A stretch of DNA of 64,000 nt from Ampullaceana balthica. Its lineage: Eukaryota > Mollusca > Gastropoda > Lymnaeidae. Each line of letters begins with the position of its first letter. Position 1 is the first letter of the stretch. The notes beneath the pieces are model-generated. The model was not told the DNA's origin. It made no database searches and saw only the letters and a program-made list of their open reading frames with translations. The stretch covers positions 400,246-464,245 of the forward strand of contig CALYLW010000341.1 in the NCBI GenBank assembly GCA_944989445.1, written 5' to 3'. Of the stretch, positions 31,477 through 43,284 are shown in pieces. The translations under genes were made by a program, and so were the position numbers.

Positions 31477-31647
31477 CAGTGCTTCTCAAACTTTTAAGTA
31501 TGGCGGACGGCAGTAATTTTTTCCATTGCAGTAGGGACCGGTGCAGTATTTTCCCTGCACTGACAATTTTTTCTGTCCTTTGCGGACCGGCAGCGGATGG
31601 CCCACGGACCGGCACCGGTCCGCGGACCACCACTTTGAGAAGCACTT
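31477..31647. mobile_element. hAT MITE with perfect 8-bp target duplication
   Basis: The ends CAGTGCTTCTCAAA and TTTGAGAAGCACT are inverted repeats and the flanks are ATCTAGAA at 31469-31476 and 31648-31655. The interior is rich in 'gcggaccggc'. Open frames across it on both strands are chance. Confidence 0.85.
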
Positions 31648-32406
31648 ATCTAGAAGTCTAGAATGGCCAGAGGCGTTTGACCAGACCAATCGAACAATTA
31701 TTTCAAACTTAAAACGTTTTTAATTCTATTAAATAGATTCCCTCCCCCCCTCCCCTTTTAAAGAAAAAAGATATACCCTGCCGTTTTGATTTAAAATATC
31801 TACATATAATTCAAACAATTATATCAAACTTAAAACGTTTATAATTCTATCAAATAGATCCCCCCCCCCTTTTAAAAAGAAAAATGATATTTCGTGTCAT
31901 TTTGACTTAAAATATCTACACATAATCCTATTCAGATCATTTTTAGACACTTGTTATGCTTGCAAAACTCACCTGTAGCATTTTCGGGGGGGGGGCTAAC
32001 GACGCTCCCCCAAATCCCCGAGTCATGTGAGCAGGACCTATAATCTGGGGGTGGGGGGGGGGTAATGCACACATAAACTTGTATATTTTGGGGTAACGGG
32101 CAAAAAGTTCGACGACTCCTGCCATGAGAGAACCAAACGGAGCTGCGGTTACATCAAAAATGCTTTGATGTCAACATCAAACGACGCAGTGTAACAATTT
32201 CATATATATCTTGTGGATTCTCAAACTTAAGGATTATAATTGTATTTAATTTTCGTGTCTTGATAGCTTACGCCAACCAGCGTCTGATGACCTACCGACC
32301 GGCTCATAGAGAAGCACTGATTTAAAAAATAAAAAATAAAGGAAAACAAAAAGTCATTAAATAAATTGTAAGCGACCAAATATTTCAGTGGAAGTTTTAT
32401 TTAAAG

Positions 32407-33069
32407 TAGGGCTGCGGAAAATAACTATTAATTTCTCGATTAATCGTTAATTTTTTTTATCGATTAAAATTATTTTAATCGATAAAAATTCGATTAAAAT
32501 TAAAGAAAATTTATTTTTTTTTAAAATTAATTAATAATAATTTATATATTTTTTGCGTACAAACTTCTCCCGCGTAATATTATAATTTATTTAATTTCTT
32601 TATGTGGACCGGCAGAAGTCAACTAAAAAATGGCTGAAAGCATCAGCACAGTTAAATTTAAACATATAACTGAGAGGTTGAGCAAAAATGTTGTTTTCAA
32701 GTTAACTTCGGATGGCAAAGTCGAAGATGGTGAAAAAGTTTACTGTGTTCACTGCCATAAACAATTCTCTTTTAATGGATCAAATGCATCGCTGACGTTC
32801 CACTTTCAGCACAAACATCCGATCCAGTATCAACACATTGTAATAAAATTTAGTGCAAAATATTCTTAATTTTCAATGTCTGTAGGACAGGGGAAATAAC
32901 TCAATTAAATAAAAAAGTCATTTACCTGATTTTGTTACTGCTCTTGAAATTTTGAGTTTAATGACGTCATATATTTTTAATTTTTGGCTTTCATCGAAAT
33001 TAACGATTACTTAATCGTTAATTTTTCAAAAGTTAACGATTAAATTTAAATTAATCGATAACAGCCCTA
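32407..33069 (+). mobile_element. hAT-type element with TAGGGCTG ends and a BED-finger ORF
   Basis: The ends TAGGGCTG and CAGCCCTA are flanked by ATTTAAAG (32399-32406) and GTTTAAAG (33070-33077). The related element from 63724 lacks this insert and shows the empty site, which confirms the boundaries. The subterminal sequences are rich in 'ttaatcgataaa' type inverted motifs. It is too short to be autonomous. Confidence 0.85.
32630..32869 (+). CDS. BED-type zinc finger ORF inside hAT element (79 aa)
   Basis: The 79-residue frame contains YCVHCHKQFSFNGSNASLTF followed by HFQHKH, giving the C-x2-C ... H-x-H/H-x3-H spacing of BED fingers, which bind DNA at the N-terminus of hAT transposases. The catalytic part is missing. 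The frame ends soon after the finger, so it is a truncated transposase or a small DNA-binding relic. It starts at an ATG with clean reading. Expression is not known. Confidence 0.6.
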   Translation: MAESISTVKFKHITERLSKNVVFKLTSDGKVEDGEKVYCVHCHKQFSFNGSNASLTFHFQHKHPIQYQHIVIKFSAKYS

Positions 33070-33479
33070 GTTTAAAGTTACCCTTTTGATGTGACGTCAC
33101 ATTTCTTCAACCCCCTCCCTCCCCATCGTCACGCATTGTCATAAAAGTGTGACCCCCCCCCTTCTCCCCATGTGCGTGACGTCATTTATGGACGGCCCCT
33201 TACTCTGCCAAAAGCTAAAACCGTTGTTTTAAACTTTCAGGTAATTGTTCATACACATTTATTAATCAGTAAATAAGATTTAAAATTTGAACTATCTTTT
33301 GGCTTAAAACATGCTCGTTGTAATTCTAAATATTGTATATCAATCATTATCAATTTTTTATCTTCATTTCATTAAATGTGATATTTGTTTTGAAGTTTTG
33401 AAGAATCTGATTTCCATATAAATATTGAGATTGGCCAATAAGTGCATCGGTTTACATGTAACCAATGTTTCCTCTAAGG

Positions 33480-35971
33480 CAGGGGTTCCTAACCAGTGGT
33501 GCATGCAACCCCAAGGGGTGCATGAGGAGGTTCCAGGGGGTGCATGAACGATTCAGAGAAGAAGAAAAAAAAGAAAAAGAGGAAGAAAAAAAAGAAGAAG
33601 GAATAAAATGAAAGAAAAACTGATAATCTTAAAATGTAAACCATAAGCAAGGCATGCCGCGTCAAAGGGCGGCCATAGACAATCTTTTTGATAGCTAGAT
33701 ACTCGTTCGCGCATGTCGAAAATTGACGGAAAACTTTTTCGCAAAATTAACTGTTAGCTCTACGTGTTCCTCGGGATTTCGTGTTTTACGTCACAGTTTT
33801 CTAAAAATAATTTAATTTTGTCATCAAATACGGCTTCTGGTGACCCTCTCACTGTTTTGAGCGGATGTAAACGTTGGGATTTTTTTCCCTTCACTTTTAT
33901 TGCTCGGTACCCTGCAAAGGTCTTAAAAACTTTAATTGTAAGCCAATATTCGTCATTGAAACCTAAAATCTTGAGTTGAGCATCCAATTCAGGTTATTAA
34001 AAACATCAACTTCGTCAGTTAAACATTTGCCTGTGACTGGTACGACTTTACGATTGTCATCACCCCCTCAAAATCGTTGATAAATTAAAAGAGAGAGGGA
34101 GAGATGGAACACAAAAGCCTCAGTGTTTCCTCTGGAAACATCCTGTGCAATGACAACATGAAGCCTGTTAGACTCCGAGAGCGCTTGGAGAAAGTCCAAT
34201 TCCAAGGACAGTGTTGATGTCTTCAAGCAGAAGAGAGCTCGCTTCTTGACCTCAGGTACCTTGCCCAAGCTTGGATTTTCTTTGTCACAGAAACCTGCAC
34301 TGGAGGCATCATTTAAGGTTGCATATCTTATTGCAAAGAACAAGAAGCCCCACACCATTGGAGAAACTTTGGTGAAGCCTTGTGCTCTGGAGATGGTGGA
34401 ACTGATGTGTGGTCACCAGCAAAGGAATCAGGTTGAGAAAGTCCCATTGTCCAATGACGCTATTCATTCCAGGATTAGTGACAGGGCTGCAGACATTCTG
34501 AATCAAGTCATGTGCAAGATGAGAAGCAGTACTTTTCAATTTAGCATGCAGCTGGATGAATCAACTGATGTAGCACAATGCAGTCATATTCTTGTATTTG
34601 TGAGATATGTTCACAATGGATTGATGAAGATGAAATTTCTCTTTTGTAAGCCACCCCTAGCTACTACCAAAGCTGCTGATGTGCTGCAGCTAGTCAGGGC
34701 ATTCTTCACTGAAAACCATTTTGACTGGACTTCAAGAATTTCTTTAATTTGCACAGATGCTGCTCCCTCCATGCACGGTAATAAGTCAGGATTTTCAGCA
34801 CTGGTAAAGAAAGAAGTTCCAGATATTGTCACTACCTACTGTATCTTTCATCGTCAGGTCCTGGCATGCAAAACTCTACCTCCAACCTTGAAGTCAGTTC
34901 TTTCTACTGCAGTCCAAGTTGTAAAAATTATCCGCTCACATGCCTTGAACCACTGCCTCTTCAAGTTGTTCTGTGACGAGGCTGGCTCTGAGCATGAAGC
35001 TCTGCTCTACCACACTGAGATGTGCTGGTTGTCCAGGGGACGGATACTTTTTCGGTTAGTAGAACTGAGAGTGGAGATTGCCATTTTCTTGAGAGAAAAA
35101 GAGAGTGACCTTGCTGACAAGTTTGAATGTCCAAATTTCATTCATTACTTGGCATACCTGGCTGACATCTTCTCCATCTTAAATGAGTTGAACACACCTC
35201 TCCAAGGACCTGCTGTGACTGTAATGGATGCTACTGTGAGATTGTAAGCCTTCCTTAACAAACTGCCACTATTCCAACGACGACTAGAAAAGTCCAACTT
35301 GGCCAACTTTCCACTCTTGGATGAAGCTGTAATATCTGGTGCAGAAGGAAGCACCGAGGGATCACTGCCTGAAAACATCAAAGGGGGGATTTCAGAGCAC
35401 CTTTCAACATTGCAAAGGGCCTTTGATGGGTATTTCTGTCAAGAAATTTCTAGGAAAGACCTTTGGATTTGCAATCCTTTTCTCTGTGACTTGGACAACA
35501 TTGATGACAGTGACCTTGCTAAAGATGACCTGATTGATTTGAGAACCAGAGAAGTACTGAGGAGTGCCTTCAGTTGCAATACCTTGATTGAATTTTGGTG
35601 CGCCCAGCTAGATTCCTACCCACAACTAGCCAAGAGGGAAGTACTGACACTCCTTACATTTCCCACAACCTATCTCCGTGAAGCAGGATTCTCCACACCT
35701 TTGAGATTAAAACCAAGGAAAGGAATAAGTTGAATGCAGAGGATGACATGAGAGTTGCTTTGTCCAAAACAGTCCCCAGATTTAAATCGCTGATTGATCA
35801 TAAGAAGCAGCAGATCTCTCACTAAATTCCTTGTTGCCTATGGTCAAAACTGTTGTGTTTCTAAAATAAACATAGTTTATTATGCATTTTCTGCAAGTTT
35901 CACGAGGGGGTGCATGAACTTTTTTGGGCATCTGAAGGGGTGCATGGACCCCAAAAGGTTAAGAACCACTG
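33480..35971 (+). mobile_element. hAT transposon, 2.5 kb, with perfect 8-bp target duplication
   Basis: The ends are CAGGGGTTCCTAACC and, inverted, CAGTGGTTCTTAACC, followed on each side by GCATG-rich subterminal repeats. The flanks are CTCTAAGG at 33472-33479 and 35972-35979, a perfect 8-bp duplication as hAT elements make. The interior carries a decayed transposase on the + strand. Confidence 0.92.
34078..35824 (+). pseudogene. hAT transposase of the ZBED5/FAM200-like type, broken
   Basis: The order of motifs is that of this transposase type. A decayed finger remnant (NMKPVRLRERL) is followed by LGFSLSQKPALEASFKVAYL and by QLDESTDV with the first catalytic Asp. Next come CTDAAPSMHGNKSGF with the second Asp, CIFHRQVLACKTLP, and a C-terminal dimerisation region FPTTYLREAGFS. 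There, Glu in the C/R-E-x-x-FS motif is the third acidic residue. The longest frame is 34246-35247, ending in an in-frame TAA, after which the same frame continues from 35248. A shift near 35725 moves the last 35 residues to another frame. It is not a functional gene as it stands. Confidence 0.88.
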
Positions 35972-36170
35972 CTCTAAGGTTCGTTAGTTCGGTGCAAAAT
36001 TACAAACTCGTGTGCAAAGTTGCACATCATCTATTATCAGTACACATTTTTACACCCCACAAACACATATAATTATTATCCTTCTCAAAATTTGCTTCAC
36101 TGTAAATATAACTGCGGCCTTGGTAAGATCTACGGGGCCGCGCATTTTCAGGGGAACATTGCATGTAACC

Positions 36171-39100
36171 CACAAGAGAACTCTATAAATGCACTAATTC
36201 CCTGCACATTTTGCACTGTGATACTTGCCAGCTATGGCGGATTAAGGTGGGTGCGCTGATCGGGCTAAAGCCAGGGGCCCCCAATGATTTAAGGCCACCA
36301 AACGTATTGTATAATAAGGGTGGCTCGACCGGGCCCCAGGTGGAATTGCAGCGAGGGGCCCCGTGCCATCTTCACCCACACATGTAGGCCTATGTGGAAT
36401 TATTGCCCACCCCACCCCAAAAAATCTACACATACCCGGATTAATAGAGTGAAAAAAAAAGTTTCTATTTATGCCCTATTAAATAATGCACCCATCATTG
36501 TTTTTCTAATTTCTACGCTGCCTGGTTTGTTGTCCTATCCTCATGCATATTCGTCATATCCGGAAGAAAGTCATGGTTATTAGCTCATTTGACTTTGTAA
36601 GTAGAACTTAGACAACTAATCTTGCTTCTCATATTGGCACAACCCTGGACCTCGTAGATTTTTAAAGTGTGATGCTACACGACATTAAATCGGAGTCTTG
36701 TCTGACAGATGTGAATAATCAAATGAGAACGATCGTTCTCTAAATTTAAACTATATCAAAATGAACCAAGGAGCACTATGCGTCGCTAGAGCTTAAGGAA
36801 CTTTACAAATATTTCCCCAATATGGATACACCTTCTATCATTGACCATTATATACAAGCTTGGCCATCAAAGTTGTTAATTGAACCATAGTGTTAATCGA
36901 CTGTTGATAGCTTGATGGTGAAACTTACCATCACTATATGCAAATTAAAAATATATGTGGTGGATCACATATGTAAAGAGTTTTATTTATTAGCGCCTAT
37001 GGGGGTCCCCTGTTTTTAACAACCAGGCTTCGCCCAAACATAAACCGGCGTCACATTTTATTCACATATTTAGTCATAAAAATACCCATCTTTATAAGCA
37101 AAATGTTCTTTGTCCGAGATTGTCTTTAACTCATGGTTTTTGTGGTCGGAAAAGGAGGTTTGGTGGGGGGGGGGATTGTTCGAGTTGACAAATTATTTTC
37201 TAAATTTTCAGTGGCGGAATTATTCGCCCAAATACAGTTTTCTCTCCATGGGGGAGGGCGTCAAAAATTGTTGTTGCGCCCCTGGCGGCGCTAACTTGAG
37301 GTTCGCCCCTGCACACTGGCAGAGGTTATTGACACTCGCGAGACATCGCCTGGTGAACCCAATGAACAAACCTCAGAGTCCGTTACAAATCGGAGGTTAT
37401 TATAACTCGTTGTCCTTGTCGGTTGCAATTTCGAGCGACTGTTTTGAGTCTTCGAAAATAAATTACCGCTTTTTTTTAGGGTTCTATTCATAAGGTTTGT
37501 CAATTCTCAGCCTGGAAAACGTCAAATCTTATTGCGTAATTTTTTGTTTAAAGACAATCGTTTGTAGGGCAATTTTTTGGTCATGAGAATCAATATTTCA
37601 TAATGAATTTGTAAACACGTCTTTGTCTGGCCAAGTCCACAAAGCGAACACAAATTAACGAAAAGTTGACATAAATCTGTTGAGATGAGTACTCACAGAA
37701 CATCCGGATTTTTATAGACAATTTAATGAAACTGGTCCGACTGAATACCCCGATTATTTCTATTAACTGCAATTGATATATTTCCACCAAAATTATGACA
37801 ATGCCAAGACTTAAATGTGAGTATACGTTACACCAGTGTCGGGCCTCTTTGGAGTGAATTGTGTCTTATGGTTGTGTCTTCTTATCAGGGTGTGGCGTGT
37901 GCAGTGCATCTTATAAGACTTGACTGACTGTGTCCTTGTGTTTTATCTATATTACTTAAGTTTTATTTTTGGAAAAAGGGGGGGGGCATATAGGGTATTG
38001 TTTTAGGATCCCTGAGACAATTCTGATTATGTCACGCGATGCACGGTTTACAGGTCAACCTAATGGGCTCAGTGGCTTCACGTGTACTTTAAAAGGGTAA
38101 GAGAGGTAAAGGACTTGTCCTTGGTAAAGGAATTATTTTTTATTGTAGTTTTCACGTGGCGTTGACGTAATTTTGTTTCGTGTAAAACAAATACAAAGAC
38201 AAACAACTGCAATGGATTACCGGTAGTTTATACACACACACACACACGAATGTTAAAACTGCCCATTAGAGTTTGACGCTTCTGGTGGGGGCAATGGGTG
38301 GGAAAAGTGCCTGAGAAATTGTGACAGATGACATGTGGCATTGATCACGTGAGAATGACGTAAGTGTTCAATATTATGTTATTCTTTCAATAAATTTATT
38401 TAAAAAAAGATGTACCCACGTTCACTTGAATGAATACTATTTCGTTGAATTTTAAAAATAAGATATTTATTGCTGGTATGAATTTAATTTACGGAGAATG
38501 GTGTTGAGAAATTCCTCTAGCTCTAGCACCATCGTTTCCACTTTAACGGGGATCTTGGACTCAGTGGTTTTATCATGGGCCGAATCAAAGATGCAGCCTT
38601 CCCGAGGTTATTTTAAGGTTTGCTTCACAACCCTGTTTGATCCGATTTGCTGGCGTTGAAGTCTGGATGTTTATACACGTACTATATTTGATCAGTTCAC
38701 CTTGCAGACTGTGGAATCTCCACCGCGTCACGGGTCCTTCACTCAAAAGGAAGGAGACCAGTTCTATTTCTTTCTTTAATAATTTTAAAAAATGTGTTCT
38801 TATAATTTCTATAGACGGCAGTGCAAATGGTATTAGCACGGATAGACATTGTGGCACTGGGCCAGCAACGGCTCCGGATTCCAGTTATCTGTCAATCTGT
38901 CCCATCACGGTCTCCACTCTGCTTGTCATAGACAAAAACTTGGGGAAATAAGGCTCGAGGGTTTGTGAAAGAAGTTAATCCTCTGTTAACACCCCCCCCT
39001 GGGGGGCCTACCCCCACCACTCACCCCTAATTGTTAAGGCGGTTTGTTTGGTGGCTTCGTCCAGTTTGTCATCGAATATTTGTTTGTTAGAAAATTTGAA

Positions 39101-39663
39101 ATGACATATACGCAAGAATGTCGTAGACAATGACATTTCTCGTGTTAGAATATGTCAGCAATTAAAATGTTGATTTATCTACTGTCGCTGAATAACTCTG
39201 GTTGAACTGGTTTTCAGTAACAACCAATGGAATGGCTTTTTTATTTTAAAAAAATTGTTGTAAATAATTTTTGTTTTTGTTTTTAAATAGTTTACCCCAT
39301 TACTTCTATTGCATGGTGATAACGGAACGACTCGAATAGGTTTCTTGCAACTAAATATTACATACTAATAATTAACTACTACCAACTCTTGTAATTAGTG
39401 ACTCCGATGACTTACATTTGTGAGCTAGTGAATTCGTACGTATCATTTCGGATCACACCTATTCTCATTCTCTATTTTTCGCGCTTTACACATTGCGAAT
39501 TTCAATGCCTGTTCCATTGAACCCACTGTCTGAATTGTATACAACCAGTTGGTCTTGTTTAACGTCAGCGAACATAAGTCAGTTCAAGTGAAGCGTTCAC
39601 ATTTCTGTTTAGGTTGATTTCCTCAGCGAAATCATTGCGCTTAGGGATAAAAAAAATTTAAAA
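36171..39663. other. Intergenic stretch without a supported gene
   Basis: It contains G/C-rich fragments (36230-36440, with 'ggattaaggtgggtgcgctg' and a later 'cccggattaatag') that look like another degraded inverted-repeat element. It also has a short CA run at 38233-38250 and otherwise unique AT-rich sequence. Open frames at 37110 and 38637 lack domains. Confidence 0.4.
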
Positions 39664-40585
39664 AATAATGGTAAAAAAAATGATTTTTAAAAACCACGTT
39701 TTTATAAGTGGACTAAAAAGAAGAAATTAATTTAAAACTTATAAGTTCAAGTACTTCGATTTAATATGACTAAAAACGTGGGGCGGGCGCTTATGAGGTT
39801 TAACATTTGCGGTTCACTCATTCTCTCACTTATAGATCTCTCTTTTGCGTTTTAAATTAGAAATCGTTAATTTTTATACCAAACACCCGCCCCACGTTTT
39901 TAGTCATTGTTAAGTCTCTATGTTTAGGTGGATTGTACCTTGCTCTCCGCTACACACAACATACACAAGAGATGACACAAGTCTGTGTAACGATGCAATG
40001 TTTATTCTACTATAAACAACTGTACAACTGGCTGTCTTGCCTTGACATAAAATACATCTATATATAACGGGCTGTATGCGTCAAGCATGCCCTCGGTCCG
40101 ACCCGACCGCTTCTGGGCGACGTTAAACTCAACTCCGTTTTACTGCAACCCTGCAGCTCCCCGGTCTACCCTGACCGGTCTGACCGCACAACACTGTGCG
40201 AACTACACAGCTTTCTGCAACACACTGCCCTCGTCTCGACTACTCTCTTATAAACCCCCCAACTGGTCTCAACTGACCCTGGCGTGTCCTCTGGTCATGT
40301 CCCTGACATATCCCGTGTGACCAGAAGTTCACTCAGACATCACTAGACATTATTCCCGTGATAGGAGTTCATCCCCGTCAACAACGCCTTGACCCGACTC
40401 CAACACTGGCTCACAACAATCTCACAACAATCTCACAACAATCATTCGCAGTGATTCTCATACTCTGACAGTCATATTAAATCGAAGTACTCGAACTTAT
40501 AAGTTTTAAACTATTTTCTTCTTTTTAGTCCACATACAAAAACGTGTTTTTAAAAAATCATTTTTTTACCTTTAATTATTTTATT
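39664..40585. mobile_element. Foldback element, second copy, split by a solo LTR
   Basis: The left arm (39664-39791) and right arm (39885-39907 continuing at 40471-40585) match those at 2567-2932, including 'gtggactaaaaagaagaaa' and 'gactaaaaacgtggggcg'. The right arm is interrupted by the LTR at 39908-40470. Confidence 0.75.
39908..40470. mobile_element. Solo LTR with 5-bp target duplication
   Basis: It starts TGTTAAGTCTCTATG and ends ACTCTGACA, giving TG...CA, with GTCAT on both sides (39903-39907 and 40471-40475). The interrupted foldback arm reads straight through once the insert is ignored. A TATA-like 'tatatataac' lies at about 40057. The length of 563 bp fits an LTR. No internal retroelement sequence is present, as expected after LTR-LTR recombination. 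Confidence 0.88.
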
Positions 40586-40784
40586 CTTTTTAGTCCAAAA
40601 ATAAAAACATGGTTTTTAAAAATATTTTTACCTCTATTTTTTTTACCAAACACCTCATCAGCGCCCGCCAAACGTTTAATAACAAAGCGATGAGGTCAAG
40701 GGATGAACTCGCCACGTGAAATGAAACTACGGTAGGCGGGTACAGATGCTTATATAAAGATAAACTAAGAAATGCATTAATTTA

Positions 40785-41150
40785 ATTACGGTACATTCAA
40801 TCGATCTGAAATTTTGATACAATGTATTGTCATCCAAGATCTATCTGTGGTAAAAATTTTGAGCTCTCTAGGACCATCAAAAGTGGTTTAATTTTACGTT
40901 GGCAAATTTGAAAAATTGCGGACAGACAGACACGAAAGCAAGTATGTAATAAAATATAGATAAACTAAAAAGTTCATTAATTTAATAACGGTATATTCGA
41001 GCGATCTGAAATTTTGATACAATGCATTGTCATCCAAGATCTATCTGTGGTAAAATTTTGAGATCTCTAGGACCATAAGAAGTGGTTTAAGTTTACGTTG
41101 GCAGATTTGAAAAATTGTTGGACAAACACACAGGAACGAAAGCGAGTTAA
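40785..41150 (+). repeat. Two 150-bp dispersed modules (copies 3 and 4)
   Basis: Two direct copies (40785-40945 and 40985-41150) of the module described at 3163 follow the foldback, repeating the arrangement of the 2567-3716 block. Confidence 0.7.
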
Positions 41151-41504
41151 TAAAAAGTGGTTTAAAACGTCTAAATTTTGGATTAACGATTAATGACTAG
41201 CGAATTTCTTTCCATCATTGGTATTTCGGAAATCAAGAGGAAATGAAGGTAAAAAGTACGCAGCTCTGCTGGTTACAGTGTCAATATAGAACGTTCATTA
41301 CTTTAACCATGTACTTAAATATGTTGGTGTGTTTGCGTAGTTGGTTATCTGATGACATTTGAACGAGAAAAGGCGGTGCTGTTATGTTGAATAAAGCGCA
41401 TAGGTGTCCATTTCTGACACTAAAGATGTTTTTTTTTCATTATGCTCTAATTTTGTAAAAGTTCTCTGTTAAAATTAAAATAATCGTTACCAGCCCTGGT
41501 TTAA

Positions 41505-41745
41505 AGTGAGTCTGATACTAGCTGTGGCACCTCACTACTAAAATGACCTGTTTCTCGTTTGTAATGAATCTGTCTGATACTGTGCCACCTCACTACTAAA
41601 ATGACCTGTTTCTCGTTTGTAGTGAATATGTCTGATACTGTGCCACGTCACCCCTAAATGACCCGTTTCTCGTTTGTAGTGAATTTGTCTTATACTGTGC
41701 CACCTCACTACTAAAATGACCTGCTTCTCCTTTAAAATAAACCTG
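41505..41745 (+). repeat. Minisatellite, ~58-bp unit, 4 copies
   Basis: The unit contains 'cacctcactactaaaatgac' and 'ctgtttctcgtttgta'. The minus-strand open frame across it reflects the repeat. Confidence 0.8.
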
Positions 41746-41954
41746 ATTCTGTATCTCACAACTCACTCATTACTGTAAACTTGAGAGACGAGCCAACTTT
41801 CCTGGTGGCACTCTTGTCTGGAACACCAGTCAGGTTGAGGTGGGGGCTGGGAGACGTCTGACGATGGACAGCCAGTTTTAGTTTCACCAATATAGACACA
41901 ATGCATATAAAACTGAAGTTAGCTTTTTGGCTGATTTCTCCGGTCGGTTAAGTT

Positions 41955-42058
41955 ACTGCCAGAATGCATTATGGGCTCAGAGACAGAGTGCATTATGGGC
42001 TCAGAGACAGAGTGCATTATGGGCTCAGAGACAGAGTGCATTATGGGCTCAGAGACTG
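41955..42058 (+). repeat. Minisatellite, 24-bp unit, 4 copies
   Basis: The unit carries GCATTATGGGCTCAGAGACA followed by GAGT, nearly perfect across copies. Confidence 0.85.
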
Positions 42059-42479
42059 CCATGTTGAATTAATTATGGCCATGCAACAATCTGAATAATA
42101 TACACATCAAATATCAACAAAAGAAGTCTTAGGCAAAGATCGTTGAAAAGAAATCCTGTAACCGTCGCTTGGGATTTCAATTGGTAATAAATACGACGGT
42201 CGCCTTTTCATGTTGGCTTGAATTAGATTTGGGCTGAAAAGTGCAATGTTGTGTCATAATTCTTTCAAAGTTGGCCTTCACTTCACACCAGTGGCGTTTC
42301 CTTTATTGGGAAGGCGTTGGTGGGGGGGGGGATAGAGCGGGTAGCGAAAATGAGTATAATTTTGTTGATGACCTAGCTTCAAATTAAAAAACAAAGTTTT
42401 TTTTATCGAGTCATAAGTTATTTTAGATGAATTAACCTTACTATTGGGGGTGGAGCCATACGTTGTTATTAAATTACTT
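42059..42479. other. Unique sequence, nothing recognised
   Basis: There is no coding signal. A G-run lies near 42320. Confidence 0.35.
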
Positions 42480-42690
42480 ATATTAACTTCGAAATCTTGT
42501 CTCTCTGTCTGTCGTCATCTCTTCGTCGGGCGGAAAAACAAAAGTCAAAAATGACCCAATTCCCGTAATGCCATCGAGCTGAAATTCTGCACATAGACTT
42601 GTGTCAGCTAACAATGTATCGTATCAACATTTCAGATCGATCAAACGTACCGTAATTAAATTAATGCATTTTTAGTTTATCTCTATACGA
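42480..42690 (-). repeat. Diverged 150-bp module with Helitron-type context
   Basis: The minus strand resembles the module at 3163 ('gatcgatctgaaatgttgat' type text and 'aattaaattacggtac'). It is followed on the plus strand by 'gtttatctctatacgacat', as at 15290-15310. Confidence 0.5.
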
Positions 42691-43284
42691 CATATGTAAT
42701 TCAATATCACGGTTTGTTATTGTTTTTTTCACGTGACAGTTCAGTTCGCGCGTTGACGCCACATCGTCGATGTACCGGCGTGCTTTTGTTTACATTTTAC
42801 GTGTCACGCTGAGCTCGGTCCAGCGATCGGTGACCAGACCTCCCCCCCCCGGGGTTATAAAGCAAAGGGGAGTTAAGACAGATTCAGTATGTAAATGTTT
42901 GTCGCGTTTGAACATAATCAATACTGTTAGTTATGTCTCATATATAAGGGATTTATAGTCAAAAACTTTGTTTTTACGTGTTTGTTTTTTTAGTTAGTTA
43001 AATGCGTTATTTTTCTTATGTGTAAATCATGTGGTTTAAAGAGATGTAAACAAAAATACTTCTTAATGTCGCGCTGCTTTGTCTTTGAAAATTCTGGTTG
43101 GAGAATTGTGTTTTGTTCGTCACGGTGTTTTCTCGTTATGTGGGAGGGGGATGAAGTATATAACTGGGTGCACACATAATTGTGACTTTATGGTGCCAGC
43201 ACGTAGCCCTGTGTTATTTGCCTCTCACAATAACGGTCAATCGGATCTTGAGGTCAACAATTGAGTGAATGATGTTTACATGTT
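42691..43284. other. Sequence upstream of the 35-bp array, no gene supported
   Basis: Short open frames at 42770 and 43079 have no homologous partner in the window and no recognisable domain. Confidence 0.35.

Larger units (their letters stand above)
30525..33200. mobile_element. Composite element with AGGGGTCGTCCATAAATGAC ends
   Basis: The left end AGGGGTCGTCCATAAATGAC matches the inverted right end AGGGGCCGTCCATAAATGAC. The right 750 bp match, inverted, the element starting at 63724, but contain an extra hAT insertion. C-rich blocks with 'gtcacaaa' lie inside each end. A small MITE is nested at 31477. No transposase for the outer element is visible and no target duplication was found. Confidence 0.65.
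33461..36170. repeat. MITE with CAATGTT(C/T)CCTCTAAG ends, split by a hAT element
   Basis: The left part 'accaatgtttcctctaagg' precedes the hAT insertion at 33480. The sequence resumes after it with 'ctctaaggttcgttag' and ends near 'aggggaacattg' (36150-36161). The intact copy at 59653-59837 shows the same ends, so this is an older element interrupted by a younger one. Confidence 0.5.

Noticed and set aside
31445..31723. Several 60-70 codon frames on both strands
   Set aside because: They lie over a 171-bp hAT MITE whose inverted composition leaves frames open on both strands.
37110..37493. 127-codon + frame
   Set aside because: It crosses G-runs and degenerate repeat text and shows no domain or splice support.
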